A DNA stretch of 64,000 nucleotides from assembly GCF_900129565.1 (NCBI RefSeq), contig NZ_FQWD01000002.1, forward strand, positions 186,001-250,000. The letters run 5' to 3'. Position 1 is the stretch's first letter; every line of letters begins with the position of its first letter. A program made the position numbers and the translations under genes. Source of the DNA: Marisediminitalea aggregata (GTDB taxonomy: Bacteria > Pseudomonadota > Gammaproteobacteria > Enterobacterales > Alteromonadaceae). The notes beneath the pieces were generated by a model that made no database searches, had not been told where the DNA came from, and worked only from the letters and a program-made list of their open reading frames with translations. Shown piece by piece: positions 34,468 through 45,527 of this stretch.

Positions 34468-37400
34468 TTAATGAAAGGCCAGCTTCACTGCCTGTTCACC
34501 CAAACACTGCTTCAACTCGTGCAGTAACTGATCTTCGGGTGTGATGTACCAGTGTGCACCGCACTTAAGGGAAACTGCAACATCTGGATGTAAAATATCT
34601 AACTGTACCGGACAACTTCCGCCGGAATAGGATTGCAAAATTGATTGCAACGACGCTAACTTATCAGGTTTACACCATTGCGTATCAACTTGCAATGCCA
34701 GGGCTCGCGCGTTTTTCTCGCGGGCCTGTACAATGTCCATTGCATCTCGGGCGGTGATTGTATTGCCACCCGAGAAATCATCAAAGCTGACCTGTCCTTT
34801 TATCAGCAGAATTCTGTCGGATTCCAGTATAGACTCGAATTGTTCATACATATCGGGGAAGAAACGCACATCCATTCGTGCACTTTTATCGTCGAGGGTA
34901 ACGATAGCCCAGCGACGCCCCTTTTTGTTGGTCATTACCCGTACACCAAGTACCAGACCCACAGCTGTACTCATCTGGTCTTTGCCCGTTGGACGCAGGT
35001 CTACGAGTCGCCCGTCAATGTAATTTCTTATCTCGTCTGCATACTGATTTATGGGGTGTCCGGTCAAATACAAGCCCAGCGTCTCTTTTTCCCCTTCTAA
35101 CCAGACTTTTTCCGGCCATTTAGGCACGTCGGCAAAGGCTTGCTCAACCTGCTCTGGCTCGGTAGTTAACAGGCCAAACATATCGGATTGGCCGAACGAT
35201 TCGGCTTTGGCATGCTGGTCAGCGGCGGCAATCGCTTCTGGTAACGTTGCCATCAGCGCCGCACGGTGAGGACCGAGATTGTCCATCGCTCCAGACAGCA
35301 CCAGCTTCTCCAATACACGCTTGTTGACGCGCTTTAAATCAACCTTGGCGCAGAAATCGAATAAGTCAGTAAACGCACCGTGTGTTTCACGGGCTTCAAT
35401 AATCGCTTCAATCGGGCCTTCGCCCACCCCTTTAATTGCGCCGATACCATAAACGATGCGACCTTCTGCATCCACGGTAAATTTGTAACGACCTTTATTC
35501 AAATCCGGCGGCAGGATTTCCATTTCCATGCGACCGACTTCGTCTACCAAGGTGACGATTTTATCGGTGTTGTCCATATCCGCTGACATTACCGCCGCCA
35601 TAAACTCGGCAGGGTAATGCACTTTTAGCCAAAGCGTCTGGTACGACACCAGCGCATAGGCTGCTGAGTGTGATTTGTTAAATCCGTAACCGGCGAATTT
35701 TTCCACCAGGTCAAAGATTTTCATCGCCAGATCAGGGTCGATATTGTTGTTCTTTGCGCCATCCTCAAAGGTTGAGCGCTGCTTGGCCATCTCTTCGGGT
35801 TTCTTCTTACCCATAGCTCGGCGAAGCAAGTCAGCGCCGCCCAGGCTGTACCCTGACATTTCCTGAGCGATCTGCATAACCTGTTCCTGATACAGGATGA
35901 TGCCGTAGGTGGGCTCCAGGATTTCTTTCAGGCATTCGTGCTGGTATTCCGCATCCGGATACGAAATCTCTTCGCGGCCGTGCTTACGGTCGATAAAGTT
36001 ATCTACCATGCCTGATTGCAGAGGACCCGGGCGGAACAGGGCTACCAAAGCGATGATATCTTCAAAGCAGTCAGGCTTCAGGCGCTTGATCAGCTCTTTC
36101 ATACCGCGGGATTCCAGCTGGAATACTGCGGTGGTCTCTGCCGCTTGTAGCGAGCGGAAACTCTTTTTGTCTTCTAATGGAATGGCGGCGATATCGACGT
36201 CTATACCCTGCCCTTCCTTGATCATGTCCAGCGCCCACTGAATAATGGTGAGCGTCCGTAACCCCAGGAAGTCGAACTTAACCAGACCCGCGGTTTCAAC
36301 GTCGTTTTTATCGAACTGGGTAACCGGGTTTTTCCCTTCATCATCGCAATACAGTGGGGCGAAGTCAGTGATTTTGGTAGGCGCAATAACCACGCCCCCG
36401 GCGTGTTTACCGGCGTTACGGGTCACCCCTTCCAGAATCCGCGCCATATCGATGAGCTCACGGACTTCCTCATCCATGTCATACAGCTCAGGTAATCGCG
36501 GCTCGGCTTCAAAAGCCTTTTTCAGTGTCATGCCCGGATCAGGCGGTATCAACTTAGATATACGGTCAACAAAGCCGTAAGGGTGACCAAGTACCCGGCC
36601 TACGTCACGAACAACGGCTTTTGCAGCCATGGTTCCGAAGGTAATGATCTGCGATACCGCGTCACGGCCATACAATTCCGCAACGTGGTCGATGACCTCA
36701 TCCCGGCGATCCATACAGAAGTCAACGTCGAAGTCGGGCATGGATACCCGTTCCGGATTAAGGAATCGTTCGAATAGCAGGTCAAACTCCAGCGGGTCCA
36801 GATCGGTAATCTTTAGCGCGTAGGCCACCAATGAACCGGCACCAGACCCCCGTCCGGGCCCAACTGGAATATTGTTGTCCTTACTCCACTGGATAAATTC
36901 CATTACGATCAGGAAGTAACCCGGGAACCCCATCTGGTTGATAACCCCAAGCTCAATTTCCAAACGTTCATCGTATTCCGGACGCCGCTTCGCCCGTTCT
37001 TCTTCGTCTGGGAATAGAAATTCAAGACGCTCTTCCAAGCCTTCTTTAGACACTTTTACCAGAAAATCTTCGGTGGTCATGCCGCCGGTTGGAAATTGAG
37101 GCAGGAAATATTCACCAAGGCGAACGGTCACGTTACAGCGCTTGGCAATTTCAACCGTATTCGCTAATGCTTCGGGAATATCTTCGAACAGCGCCGCCAT
37201 TTCCTCGCCCGTGCGAAGATACTGCTGATCGCTATAAAGCTTAGGACGACGCTTATCGTCCAAGGTATAACCATCGTGGATACTGACACGGATTTCATGA
37301 GCGTCAAAACCGGCTTGCTCAATAAAACAGACTTCATTGGTTGCTACCACAGGCAAGTCGGCAGACTCAGCTAAGGCTACCGCACTGTGATTATAATCTT

Positions 37401-37932
37401 CCTCACCGCGTCGGCCTGTTCGCATTAATTCTAAATAGAACCTGTCAGGAAAATGGGTCTGGTAAAACGCCAGATTATCTTCCAGCAAGCGAGGGTTATT
37501 CTTTGCCAGGCACAGCCCTATATCGCCACGCATGCCCCCCGACAACACGATAACACCTTCGGCGTGTTCGGCCAGCCAGTCTTTGTCTATGACGGCGCGC
37601 TGAGCGACATGCCCACGCAGATAAGCCTTGGATATCAGCAGGGTAATATTCTTATACCCATCATTGTTCATGGCCAGCAAAGTTAAGCGGAAAGGATCTT
37701 CGTTAAAATCGTCGCTTTGTACCCAAAAATCACAGCCAATAATGGGCTTAATCCCACGAGAATGTGACTCGGAATAGAACTTAACCAGTCCACACATGTT
37801 CATTTGGTCGGTGATCGCCACCGCAGGCATGCCGAGTTCCTGGACTTTATCCAGTATGGGCTTCACCTTGTTCAGGCCATCCATCATAGAGAAATCAGAA
37901 TGGACACGTAAATGAACGAAATTCACTGACAT
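34468..37932 (-). CDS. dnaE: DNA polymerase III alpha subunit
   Basis: Catalytic subunit of the replicative polymerase. At 1154 residues it is close to the E. coli protein (1160). An N-terminal PHP domain ([18 protein letters not shown] and onward) is followed by palm motifs [18 protein letters not shown] near 355 and the catalytic aspartates in [15 protein letters not shown] near 400. Fingers/tau-binding regions and helix-hairpin-helix sequence follow, then an OB-fold near 990-1070 ([20 protein letters not shown]). It sits 18 bases after rnhB. No shift or stop is visible. Confidence 0.97.
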   Translation of the reverse strand: MSVNFVHLRVHSDFSMMDGLNKVKPILDKVQELGMPAVAITDQMNMCGLVKFYSESHSRGIKPIIGCDFWVQSDDFNEDPFRLTLLAMNNDGYKNITLLISKAYLRGHVAQRAVIDKDWLAEHAEGVIVLSGGMRGDIGLCLAKNNPRLLEDNLAFYQTHFPDRFYLELMRTGRRGEEDYNHSAVALAESADLPVVATNEVCFIEQAGFDAHEIRVSIHDGYTLDDKRRPKLYSDQQYLRTGEEMAALFEDIPEALANTVEIAKRCNVTVRLGEYFLPQFPTGGMTTEDFLVKVSKEGLEERLEFLFPDEEERAKRRPEYDERLEIELGVINQMGFPGYFLIVMEFIQWSKDNNIPVGPGRGSGAGSLVAYALKITDLDPLEFDLLFERFLNPERVSMPDFDVDFCMDRRDEVIDHVAELYGRDAVSQIITFGTMAAKAVVRDVGRVLGHPYGFVDRISKLIPPDPGMTLKKAFEAEPRLPELYDMDEEVRELIDMARILEGVTRNAGKHAGGVVIAPTKITDFAPLYCDDEGKNPVTQFDKNDVETAGLVKFDFLGLRTLTIIQWALDMIKEGQGIDVDIAAIPLEDKKSFRSLQAAETTAVFQLESRGMKELIKRLKPDCFEDIIALVALFRPGPLQSGMVDNFIDRKHGREEISYPDAEYQHECLKEILEPTYGIILYQEQVMQIAQEMSGYSLGGADLLRRAMGKKKPEEMAKQRSTFEDGAKNNNIDPDLAMKIFDLVEKFAGYGFNKSHSAAYALVSYQTLWLKVHYPAEFMAAVMSADMDNTDKIVTLVDEVGRMEMEILPPDLNKGRYKFTVDAEGRIVYGIGAIKGVGEGPIEAIIEARETHGAFTDLFDFCAKVDLKRVNKRVLEKLVLSGAMDNLGPHRAALMATLPEAIAAADQHAKAESFGQSDMFGLLTTEPEQVEQAFADVPKWPEKVWLEGEKETLGLYLTGHPINQYADEIRNYIDGRLVDLRPTGKDQMSTAVGLVLGVRVMTNKKGRRWAIVTLDDKSARMDVRFFPDMYEQFESILESDRILLIKGQVSFDDFSGGNTITARDAMDIVQAREKNARALALQVDTQWCKPDKLASLQSILQSYSGGSCPVQLDILHPDVAVSLKCGAHWYITPEDQLLHELKQCLGEQAVKLAFH

Positions 37933-37950
37933 AGTTGTGATATACCTTTA

Positions 37951-38547
37951 CTACTTAGCCGCGGCTTCAGGCCCTGCCAGTACCGCTTGAACCGGCTTAA
38001 AACTCTTTCGATAACAGGATAATACACCGTAGCGGGCAATGGCTTCAAAGTGCGCTTTGGTGGGATACCCCTTATGCGCAGCAAACCCGTATTCCGGATG
38101 CAGTTTGTCTAGCGCAATCATATCATCATCCCGAGCCACTTTGGCGATAATAGACGCCGCTGAAATTTCCGCGTGTTTGCTATCCCCTTTCACAACGGCT
38201 TCAGCACTATACTTCCATTGAGGCAAACGGTTTCCGTCGACTCTGACAAATTCAGGGGTAATTATCAGTCCTTCGACCGCACGGACCATGGCTAACATGG
38301 TGGCGTGTAAAATATTGATGCGGTCGATTTCCTCTGGCGTCGCGCGCCCGATCGACCAGGCCAGCGCATGTTGCTTAATCTGCTCAGCCAGTAAAAGACG
38401 TTTTTTCTCGCTCAGCTTTTTTGAGTCAGCCAAGCCTTCAATAGGATGATTGGGGTCCAGAATGACAGCAGCGGTAACCACATCCCCAACTAACGGGCCG
38501 CGGCCTACTTCGTCTACCCCGGCTATTAAGCGGTAGTCATTACTCAT
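37951..38547 (-). CDS. rnhB: Ribonuclease HII
   Basis: RNase HII removes RNA from RNA-DNA hybrids and single ribonucleotides from DNA. The 198-residue product has the first acidic residues in [20 protein letters not shown] (D11, E12) and further conserved [28 protein letters not shown] and [18 protein letters not shown]. It overlaps the end of lpxB by 8 bases and precedes dnaE by 18, the usual lpxB-rnhB-dnaE order. Confidence 0.96.
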   Translation of the reverse strand: MSNDYRLIAGVDEVGRGPLVGDVVTAAVILDPNHPIEGLADSKKLSEKKRLLLAEQIKQHALAWSIGRATPEEIDRINILHATMLAMVRAVEGLIITPEFVRVDGNRLPQWKYSAEAVVKGDSKHAEISAASIIAKVARDDDMIALDKLHPEYGFAAHKGYPTKAHFEAIARYGVLSCYRKSFKPVQAVLAGPEAAAK

Positions 38548-39694
38548 TAATTACCTCAATTACTGCATCAGCGGCACGCTCATCGGCATTTTGTTTTAGT
38601 GACTGATGAAGTCGGGTAAAAGCAGCCATTAACGCCGTGGTATCAGAAGAGAATAACGCAAACAGTTCCTGACTTAATCGTTCTGGGTTGACGTCTTCCT
38701 GCAGAAGTTCAGGAATAAGTGCTTCGTTGGCTAAAATATTCGGTAGCGCAAAGTATTTCGGCTTGTACATGCGTTGCATCATTTTATGTGTAAGCCACGA
38801 CAACAAATAAGCGGCTACCATCGGTCGTTTACATAACATGGCTTCGAGTGTCGCCGTGCCGGAGGCCAGTAAAATAACATCACTGGCGATCATGGCTTCG
38901 CGCGACTGCCCTTCAACCAGCACAACGCGTTTGTCGTTCAACCAGGCGGGTAGATGGTCCTGTAAGTACTCGTGAATTTGCTGCGTGCGGGCCTGATTAG
39001 CGGCCGGAATGACGACCTGGAGATCGGGTATTTTCTGCCACAGCTTTTCTACCGTTTGAGCGAAGACTGGCAGTAGTTTAGCAACTTCACCGCGTCGGCT
39101 ACCGGGTAACATCGCCAGACAGGATGAATCTAACGACAACTTTAACGTTTGTCTTGCTGCAGCCTGATCCGGTTCAATAGGAATAATATCGGCCATGGTA
39201 TGACCAACAAAAGAATACGGTATTTGGTACTTGTCGTAGACTTCGTGCTCGAAAGGAAAAATCCCCAACACGCGATGGGTTGCCTTGGCGATTTTGAATA
39301 TACGTTTCTCACGCCATGCCCAAACGGTGGGACTCACGTAATGAACGGTTTTAATGCCTTTTGCTTTTAGGACTTTTTCGACCCGTAAATTAAAGTCTGG
39401 CGCATCAACGCCAATATACACATCCGGGGGATGCTTTTCGAAGTGTTCAATCAGGGCGTTTTTTACCCCCAGAATGCGGCGAATACTGGAAAGTACTTCC
39501 ACTAGTCCCATCACAGACAAAATTTCAATGTCGAATAAGCTCTTGCAGCCAGCGGCCTGCATATTCGGACCAGCAATGCCTTCAAATACGGCATTGGGGT
39601 AACGGCGTTTTAATGCGCGGATCATACCCGCAGCGAGGACATCACCTGATGCCTCGCCAGCGACGACCGCTATCCGTAACGGTGCATTAGACAT
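38540..39694 (-). CDS. lpxB: Lipid-A-disaccharide synthase
   Basis: LpxB joins UDP-diacylglucosamine and lipid X to form the lipid A disaccharide at the inner membrane face. The 384-residue product begins [20 protein letters not shown] and shows [55 protein letters not shown], and [20 protein letters not shown]. Length matches the family (380). It follows lpxA by 3 bases. Confidence 0.96.
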   Translation of the reverse strand: MSNAPLRIAVVAGEASGDVLAAGMIRALKRRYPNAVFEGIAGPNMQAAGCKSLFDIEILSVMGLVEVLSSIRRILGVKNALIEHFEKHPPDVYIGVDAPDFNLRVEKVLKAKGIKTVHYVSPTVWAWREKRIFKIAKATHRVLGIFPFEHEVYDKYQIPYSFVGHTMADIIPIEPDQAAARQTLKLSLDSSCLAMLPGSRRGEVAKLLPVFAQTVEKLWQKIPDLQVVIPAANQARTQQIHEYLQDHLPAWLNDKRVVLVEGQSREAMIASDVILLASGTATLEAMLCKRPMVAAYLLSWLTHKMMQRMYKPKYFALPNILANEALIPELLQEDVNPERLSQELFALFSSDTTALMAAFTRLHQSLKQNADERAADAVIEVINE

Positions 39695-39697
39695 GTG

Positions 39698-40468
39698 CTA
39701 TCGAACAATACCGCGCTCTGCGCCGGCTAAAAAGGTAATCAACATACCTATTTCCGGGCATTCGTCGGCCATTTCCGTTAGCTTTTTGATGGCTTCTTCC
39801 AGCGTGTTGTTGTCTCGATAAATCACTTTATAGGCCCGTTTGATAGCCATAATCGTTTCTTTACCGAACCCTCTACGCTTGAGGCCTTCTGAATTGATTC
39901 CCTGCGGAATGTGCTTGGTGCCACTTACCATCACGTAAGGCGGTACATCTCGCAGTATAATTGCGCCACCGCCGGTAAAGGCGTGTGCGCCAATTTTACA
40001 GAACTGGTGTACCGCTGTGGTACCACCCAAAATGGCATAGTCGCCAATTTCAACGTGTCCAGCTACCGCCACATTATTCGCCAGAATGGTGTTATCGCCG
40101 ATAACACAATCGTGGGCAACATGTGCGTTGACCATCAGCAGGTTGTTCGAACCGATACGGGTTATCCCTTCGTCCTGCACTGTACCGCGATGGACTGTTA
40201 CGCCCTCGCGAAAAATATTGTTGTCGCCAACAATCAGTTCAGTACGCTCACCGGCGTATTTTTTGTCCTGACAGTCTTCACCAATCGACGTAAACTGGTA
40301 AAAGTGATTACCGCGACCGATGCGGCTGGGACCTTTGATCACTACATGCGATTCGACCCGGCAATCATCACCAAGTACGACATCGTCACCAATTATCGAA
40401 AACGGGCCTACTGATACGTTGTTGCCAATCTTCGCGTTTGGTGAAATCACAGCAGTTGAATGAATCAC
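39698..40468 (-). CDS. lpxA: UDP-N-acetylglucosamine acyltransferase
   Basis: First enzyme of lipid A synthesis. It puts 3-hydroxyacyl on UDP-GlcNAc and forms a left-handed beta-helix trimer. The 256-residue product shows repeated hexapeptides over 1-190 ([20 protein letters not shown] and others) and the catalytic His region [20 protein letters not shown] near 118-135. The C-terminal helical domain is normal ([20 protein letters not shown]). It follows fabZ by 1 base. The next lipid A acyltransferase, lpxD, is not in its usual place upstream. Confidence 0.96.
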   Translation of the reverse strand: MIHSTAVISPNAKIGNNVSVGPFSIIGDDVVLGDDCRVESHVVIKGPSRIGRGNHFYQFTSIGEDCQDKKYAGERTELIVGDNNIFREGVTVHRGTVQDEGITRIGSNNLLMVNAHVAHDCVIGDNTILANNVAVAGHVEIGDYAILGGTTAVHQFCKIGAHAFTGGGAIILRDVPPYVMVSGTKHIPQGINSEGLKRRGFGKETIMAIKRAYKVIYRDNNTLEEAIKKLTEMADECPEIGMLITFLAGAERGIVR

Positions 40469-40469
40469 G

Positions 40470-40919
40470 TTATTGTTTCTCTCTCATTGCACACATGAAC
40501 TCTGCGCTACAAGCTTCTTCGCCATCTACACTGGCTACACCTTTAAACTTCCAGATGCCACGGCGTTCTTTCACCAGGCATACCTCAAAGTCGAGTCTGT
40601 CGCCCGGTGTTACCGGACGCTTGAAGCGCGCGTTATCGATACCTGCATACAAGTATAGCTTATCGCTTTTACCTACGGTTTTAAAACCGAGAATACCCGC
40701 TGCCTGCGCCATGGCTTCTAAAATTAACACACCTGGAAATATAGGATAATCCGGGAAATGGCCAGTAAAACAAGGCTCGTTAAGGGTGATATTTTTATAC
40801 GCCTTAATGCTCACGCCCAGTTCGTAATCAGTTACGCGGTCGATAAGTAAAAATGGGTACCGATGTGGTAGTAAATCCATGATTTCACGGATTTCAATAA
40901 TATTAAGTGAACTGGCCAA
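40470..40919 (-). CDS. fabZ: 3-hydroxyacyl-ACP dehydratase FabZ
   Basis: FabZ dehydrates 3-hydroxyacyl-ACP in fatty-acid elongation. The 149-residue product has the hot-dog core with [17 protein letters not shown], catalytic His in [20 protein letters not shown] and FKRPVTPGD. The start is TTG 40919, with AAGGAG 7 bases upstream. The internal ATG lies too deep in the conserved region. Separated from skp by a terminator, it starts its own fabZ-lpxA-lpxB-rnhB transcript. Confidence 0.95.
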   Translation of the reverse strand: MASSLNIIEIREIMDLLPHRYPFLLIDRVTDYELGVSIKAYKNITLNEPCFTGHFPDYPIFPGVLILEAMAQAAGILGFKTVGKSDKLYLYAGIDNARFKRPVTPGDRLDFEVCLVKERRGIWKFKGVASVDGEEACSAEFMCAMREKQ

Positions 40920-40943
40920 AAACTCTCTCCTTTGACACGATAG

Positions 40944-40977
40944 TAGCAGCAGGCGTCCTGAATGGCTTTTGCTGCTA
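40944..40977. repeat. Inverted repeat in the fabZ leader
   Basis: TAGCAGCA (40944-40951) and TGCTGCTA (40970-40977), loop of 18, about 25 bases before fabZ. It has no T-run, so a leader hairpin or operator is likelier than a terminator. Confidence 0.4.
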
Positions 40978-41015
40978 TGACTTCATCTGGGCCGCAACCT
41001 TACGCGTTAATCACT

Positions 41016-41055
41016 TAAAAACAAATCAGACCAACACCTGCGTATTGGTCTGATT
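41016..41055 (-). terminator. Terminator of the bamA-skp unit
   Basis: Perfect 11-base stem AATCAGACCAA (41024-41034) / TTGGTCTGATT (41045-41055), followed on the minus strand by TGTTTTTAAG. It lies about 30 bases after the skp stop and separates skp from fabZ. Confidence 0.85.
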
Positions 41056-41085
41056 CGGGTCGTATTTCGATGAAGTGAATCCGAA

Positions 41086-41601
41086 TTAGTTTATCTTGCT
41101 AACCTGATCGAATACTTGTTGAGATAAGTCGTTGCTCTCGTCCACATAAACGATAGCTGGCGCATCCAGAACAATGTCATAGCCTTCTTTCGCAGCAACT
41201 GCGTCGATGGCCTGCTTGATCAGGGCCAACAGCTTGTTGCGCTCTTCGTTTTGGCGACGTTGGATGTTTTGCTGAAGCGGCTGAACTTTTTGGCTCAACT
41301 GCTCACGTACTGAAAGGATTTTCTCTTCCAGCTCTTTCTTTTCCTGGGCGCTCATGGTTGCTGCGTCACGCTGAAGTTTTTCAGTGTAAAGCTGACCATC
41401 ACGTTGCAATAAGTTTACTTCATCTACCTGCTCTTTGAATTCCATTTGAATGGCATTCTGAATCTCGGCTGCCTGAGGCAGAGATTGGAAAATTTCCTGA
41501 ACATTTACCACACCAATTTTCTGTTCTGCCATTGCTGCAGTACTAAACATTGCGCTACCTAACATAGCCGATGCGATTGCGTATTTTGCCAACTTTTTCA
41601 A
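41086..41601 (-). CDS. skp: Periplasmic chaperone Skp/OmpH
   Basis: Skp binds unfolded outer-membrane proteins on their way to BamA. The 171-residue precursor has a signal peptide ending at AMA (about residue 25), then KIGVVNVQEIFQSLPQAAEI and a long charged coiled-coil (about 45-125). The end is EGYDIVLDAPAIVYVDESND. It follows bamA by 40 bases, as in other gammaproteobacteria. lpxD, normally next, is missing. Confidence 0.94.
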   Translation of the reverse strand: MKKLAKYAIASAMLGSAMFSTAAMAEQKIGVVNVQEIFQSLPQAAEIQNAIQMEFKEQVDEVNLLQRDGQLYTEKLQRDAATMSAQEKKELEEKILSVREQLSQKVQPLQQNIQRRQNEERNKLLALIKQAIDAVAAKEGYDIVLDAPAIVYVDESNDLSQQVFDQVSKIN

Positions 41602-41641
41602 AAGGTGCTCCTTTTCAATTCTGGTCTATGCCAGCTTAATT

Positions 41642-44119
41642 TTAAAATGTTTGTCCAATATTAAAGGTAAAGAACTTAGCGTCATCACCGTCACGCTCTT
41701 TAAGCGCTCTGGAGAAACTAAATACCATTGGTCCCATTGGAGAAATCCATTGTACCGATAGACCGGCGGAACTTCTAAACAAAGTCCAATCCGAGAAATC
41801 TAATAGTTCGGCCCCCGTTGTACCGTTGTTTAACTGCGCGTATTCTTCGTAATCAAACTCAGTATCCCAGACGTTACCCACGTCAATGAACATACTTGTT
41901 CTGACTGAGTTAGATGAGTCTTCTTCCACAAATGGCGTGGGAACAATCAGCTCAACACCACCCAGCGCCATGGCGTTACCACCCAGGCTACGTCGGGACA
42001 AAGCAATCGTATCATTAGAAGGATCACCCGGTACAACGGTACCGTCGGGTAGTGTCGTAGAGTTACCGACACTACTTCTTCTAATTCCACGAGGCCCTAC
42101 TGTGTTGTTCTCAAAGCCGCGCAAGGTATCTGCGCCACCTGCAGTAAAGTTTTCGTTAAATGGCAGTATCTGGTCATTACCATTGATGTCGCCATAACCA
42201 TTACCATAACCCAACCGCAGTTTTGTCAGAACCGACCAACGCTGATTACGGGTCAATGGGAAATAGAATCGAGCATCATATACTGTTTTAAAGTAGTTCA
42301 CATCAGAATTTGGTGTGGTGATACTAAATGAGGCGCGCTGTGATGACCCCGCAGTTGGGAATAAACCACGGTTCAGTGTAACACGGCTCCAGGCCGCCGA
42401 CGCTTGCAAACTGGTGTAAGCAATAGGCGCATCCGGGTTATTCTCATTGGTAAACTGCTCGTAGAAGCGGTTTGTTTGTTCGTAGTACCCACGATTCGAC
42501 AACTCAATATCAGAGTACGTCAAACCAAACGTGATACGGTTAAATTCATCGATAGGGTAACCAATCGTTCCACCTACAGACCAACGCTTTGAATTGTACT
42601 GAATAACGTTAAAGCTTGATCCGTCGAACTCACTGTACGCGATGGTACCGCCCAAACTAATACCGTCGATAGTGAAGAAAGGATCGGTATAAGATAGCTG
42701 GGCCTGTTTCTGGTATGACACTGTACTCAGGTTGATGCCGATTCTCTTACCCGTTCCCAGGAAGTTATCCTGCTGAATACCCGCTTGTAAGCCCAGTCGG
42801 GTCTGATCACCATAGCTGATGCCCGCATTGAACGATCCTGAAGGTTGTTCTTTAACATTAAACTCTACGTCTACCTGATCGTCTTTACCAGGAATACGCA
42901 CAGTTTCAAATTCTACCTCTTCCATGTATGTCAAACGCGACATGCTGTTTTTGGACGTCTCCAGCATGGAGTTTGACAACCAGGTACCTTCCATTTGCAC
43001 GACATTTTGACGCAGCACTTCATCGGCAGTGATGGTGTTACCGTTGAAGTTAATACGACGCACATAAATACGTTTGCCAGGGTCGACCCGCAGCGTTAAC
43101 TTAACGGTTTTGTCTTCGTCGTTGATTTCAGGCACTGTTGTGACGGTAGGATACGCATAACCAAAGCGGCCGAGATACTTGCTTATATACTCTTCGGTAT
43201 ACGTCACCTCTGCCTGACTGTAAAGTTCACCCGGAGTCAACGGCAGCACTTTCTCAATGAAATCTTCATGCCCCAGTAAGTCGCCGACTAACTCTACATC
43301 TGAAATAGTGTACTGCTCGCCCTCGGTAATATTGAGTGAGATATAAATACCGTCTTTTTCAGGTGACATAGCCACCTGGGTCGAGTCAACATTGAAACGC
43401 AGGTAACCGCGGTCCATGTAGAAATTACGTAGAGTTTCCATATCGCCTTGCAGCGTTTGCTGCTGGTAGCGGGTTTCCGACAAGAAATCATACCAGGCGG
43501 TGTTGTATTGCAGCTCAAAGTCTTCCAGCAATTCGGTATCGCTGAACAACTCGTTGCCGACAATATTAATTTGCTTAATTTCGGCGGCATCACCTTCTTC
43601 AAACAACAGCTTCAGGTCAACACGGTTTCGAGGCAGCGGCGTAACAATAGCGGTTACATCTGCGTTGTATTTACCAATACTGTAGAAGAAGTCTTTCAAC
43701 CCGTTTTCAATCGACGTGAGTACGGTTTTATCTAACGGCTCACCCACGCGGATGTTGTTACCGTCCAGACTTTCCTGTAACTGCTCGTCTTTAATATCAT
43801 CGTTGCCTTCAAAAATGATGTTACTGATGGTTGGACGCTCGGCCACGCGTATGATCAGCGTATTGCCATCGCGCATTACCGCAATATTTTCAAAGTGGGT
43901 CGAGGAATACAGAGAACGAATAAGCTGGGTAATACGGAATGTATTCAGCTCGTCGCCCTTCTGCACAGGTATGTACGTTAACGCGGCACCTAATGCCACA
44001 CGCTGTAACCCTTCAACCCGGATATCTTCAACTACAAATTCGCTATTGCTGGATGCAGCGTTCGCTAAGCTAGCACTGGAGTACAAAAGTCCGGCTACAA
44101 CTAACTGATTAAACTTCAT
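41642..44119 (-). CDS. bamA: Outer-membrane protein assembly factor BamA
   Basis: BamA inserts beta-barrel proteins in the outer membrane. The 825-residue precursor has a signal peptide (cleavage near residue 21), five POTRA domains (about 25-430: FVVEDIRVEGLQRVALGAAL; ISNIIFEGNDDIKDEQL; IKQINIVGNELFSD; YTISDVELVGDLLG; YVRRINFNGNTITADEVLRQ). A 16-strand barrel follows, with the GADTLRGFENNTVGPRGIRR loop-6 motif (VRGF/Y-like RGF). It ends in Phe (FTFNIGQTF), the usual barrel signature. It lies 52 bases after rseP. Confidence 0.97.
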   Translation of the reverse strand: MKFNQLVVAGLLYSSASLANAASSNSEFVVEDIRVEGLQRVALGAALTYIPVQKGDELNTFRITQLIRSLYSSTHFENIAVMRDGNTLIIRVAERPTISNIIFEGNDDIKDEQLQESLDGNNIRVGEPLDKTVLTSIENGLKDFFYSIGKYNADVTAIVTPLPRNRVDLKLLFEEGDAAEIKQINIVGNELFSDTELLEDFELQYNTAWYDFLSETRYQQQTLQGDMETLRNFYMDRGYLRFNVDSTQVAMSPEKDGIYISLNITEGEQYTISDVELVGDLLGHEDFIEKVLPLTPGELYSQAEVTYTEEYISKYLGRFGYAYPTVTTVPEINDEDKTVKLTLRVDPGKRIYVRRINFNGNTITADEVLRQNVVQMEGTWLSNSMLETSKNSMSRLTYMEEVEFETVRIPGKDDQVDVEFNVKEQPSGSFNAGISYGDQTRLGLQAGIQQDNFLGTGKRIGINLSTVSYQKQAQLSYTDPFFTIDGISLGGTIAYSEFDGSSFNVIQYNSKRWSVGGTIGYPIDEFNRITFGLTYSDIELSNRGYYEQTNRFYEQFTNENNPDAPIAYTSLQASAAWSRVTLNRGLFPTAGSSQRASFSITTPNSDVNYFKTVYDARFYFPLTRNQRWSVLTKLRLGYGNGYGDINGNDQILPFNENFTAGGADTLRGFENNTVGPRGIRRSSVGNSTTLPDGTVVPGDPSNDTIALSRRSLGGNAMALGGVELIVPTPFVEEDSSNSVRTSMFIDVGNVWDTEFDYEEYAQLNNGTTGAELLDFSDWTLFRSSAGLSVQWISPMGPMVFSFSRALKERDGDDAKFFTFNIGQTF

Positions 44120-44171
44120 CTATTCTTTTTCTTCCTGCTGCGTTCGCGTTTTTCTTGCTACGACCGTCTGT

Positions 44172-45527
44172 TTAAGACAGCCGCGTAATATCGTTAAATA
44201 TGGCGATGCTCATAATCGTAAACAGCAGCATGGCGCCAATCTTAAATCCCCATTCTTGTATCTCTTCGGATACCGGCTTTCCAGTTAGCCATTCGATGGT
44301 GAAGTACATTAAATGCCCGCCATCCAACATTGGCAGGGGTAACAAATTCACTATGCCCAGGTTCACGCTGATCAAAGCCAGGAAACTCAGGAAATACACC
44401 AATCCGTAACCTGCGCTACTGCCTGCACCTTGTGCAATGGAAATGGGGCCACTTAGGTTTTTCACTGACACATCGCCAGTCACCAGCTTGCCAATCATTT
44501 CAATACTCAGCGTCATCAAACGCCAGGTTTTGTCGACCGCTTTCCCCATGGCTTCAAACACACCATACTGGTGAGTGAATACATACCCTTCCGGCCATGC
44601 CTCGGCATAGGGACTTACGCCCAGATAGCCATCTTGCCCCTCTGGGGTATCACGGCGCCCAATTGTGGCAGAAAGGTCATAGGTTTGACCAGCCCTGTTT
44701 ACACTTAACGTAACATGCTCACCAGGGTTGTCTTTCACAAAAGCCACCAGACTTTGCCAGTCCGCCACCGTTTCACCGTTAAGTGCAACGATAGTGTCAC
44801 CAACCTGAACCCCCGCTGACTTTGCTGCTGAGCCTTCGCCCACAAACGCTACGTTTAGCGTTGCCGCAGGTGTAAACGGGGTAATGCCGACACTGCGTAA
44901 AGGAGACTCTGAATCTGAATCAAAGTTCCATCCATCTATCAATAACTCACGTTGTTGTGTAACACCATTGGCATTTTTTACGGTAACAGCCATGCTGCTG
45001 TCACCCACATGGGAGATCAACTCAAAGTTCACAGCTTCCCAGTCGGGGGTATGTCTGCTTCCCACCTGAATAATTTCATCACCCGCAGCCAAACCGGCAT
45101 TTGCAGCGATACTTTGCGGGGCAATGTCACCTATAACGGGTTTTACCGTACTGATACCGATCAAAAACATCGCATACAGAGCTATGGCAGCAAATATAAA
45201 GTTCACGCCTGGACCGGCCGCAATGATAGCCATTCGCTTGGCAACACTCTGGCGATTAAACGCCTGGGAAGACAGCTCTGCGGGTACGTCATCAACCCGT
45301 TCATCCAGCATACGGACATAACCGCCCAGTGGAATTGCAGCCACTACAAATTCAGTACCATTGCTGCCTTGTTTCCGCCACAACGGCTTGCCAAATCCAA
45401 TAGAAAATCGTTTTACGTAAACACCACACAACCGTGCCACATAATAATGACCCCATTCGTGTACGGCGACTAAAATGCCCAGTGCAACAATAAACGCACC
45501 AGCGTTACGTAAAAACTCAAATACCAC
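44172..45527 (-). CDS. rseP: Site-2 protease RseP
   Basis: Inner-membrane metalloprotease that cuts anti-sigma RseA in the envelope-stress pathway. The 451-residue product has the zinc motif HEWGH at residues 23-27, two periplasmic PDZ domains (about 115-300), and the third metal ligand in NLLPLPMLDGGHLMYF near 395. Four membrane segments fit the family. The gene directly follows ispC (adjacent by 0 bases), in the order frr-uppS-cdsA-ispC-rseP-bamA. Confidence 0.96.
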   Translation of the reverse strand: MVFEFLRNAGAFIVALGILVAVHEWGHYYVARLCGVYVKRFSIGFGKPLWRKQGSNGTEFVVAAIPLGGYVRMLDERVDDVPAELSSQAFNRQSVAKRMAIIAAGPGVNFIFAAIALYAMFLIGISTVKPVIGDIAPQSIAANAGLAAGDEIIQVGSRHTPDWEAVNFELISHVGDSSMAVTVKNANGVTQQRELLIDGWNFDSDSESPLRSVGITPFTPAATLNVAFVGEGSAAKSAGVQVGDTIVALNGETVADWQSLVAFVKDNPGEHVTLSVNRAGQTYDLSATIGRRDTPEGQDGYLGVSPYAEAWPEGYVFTHQYGVFEAMGKAVDKTWRLMTLSIEMIGKLVTGDVSVKNLSGPISIAQGAGSSAGYGLVYFLSFLALISVNLGIVNLLPLPMLDGGHLMYFTIEWLTGKPVSEEIQEWGFKIGAMLLFTIMSIAIFNDITRLS

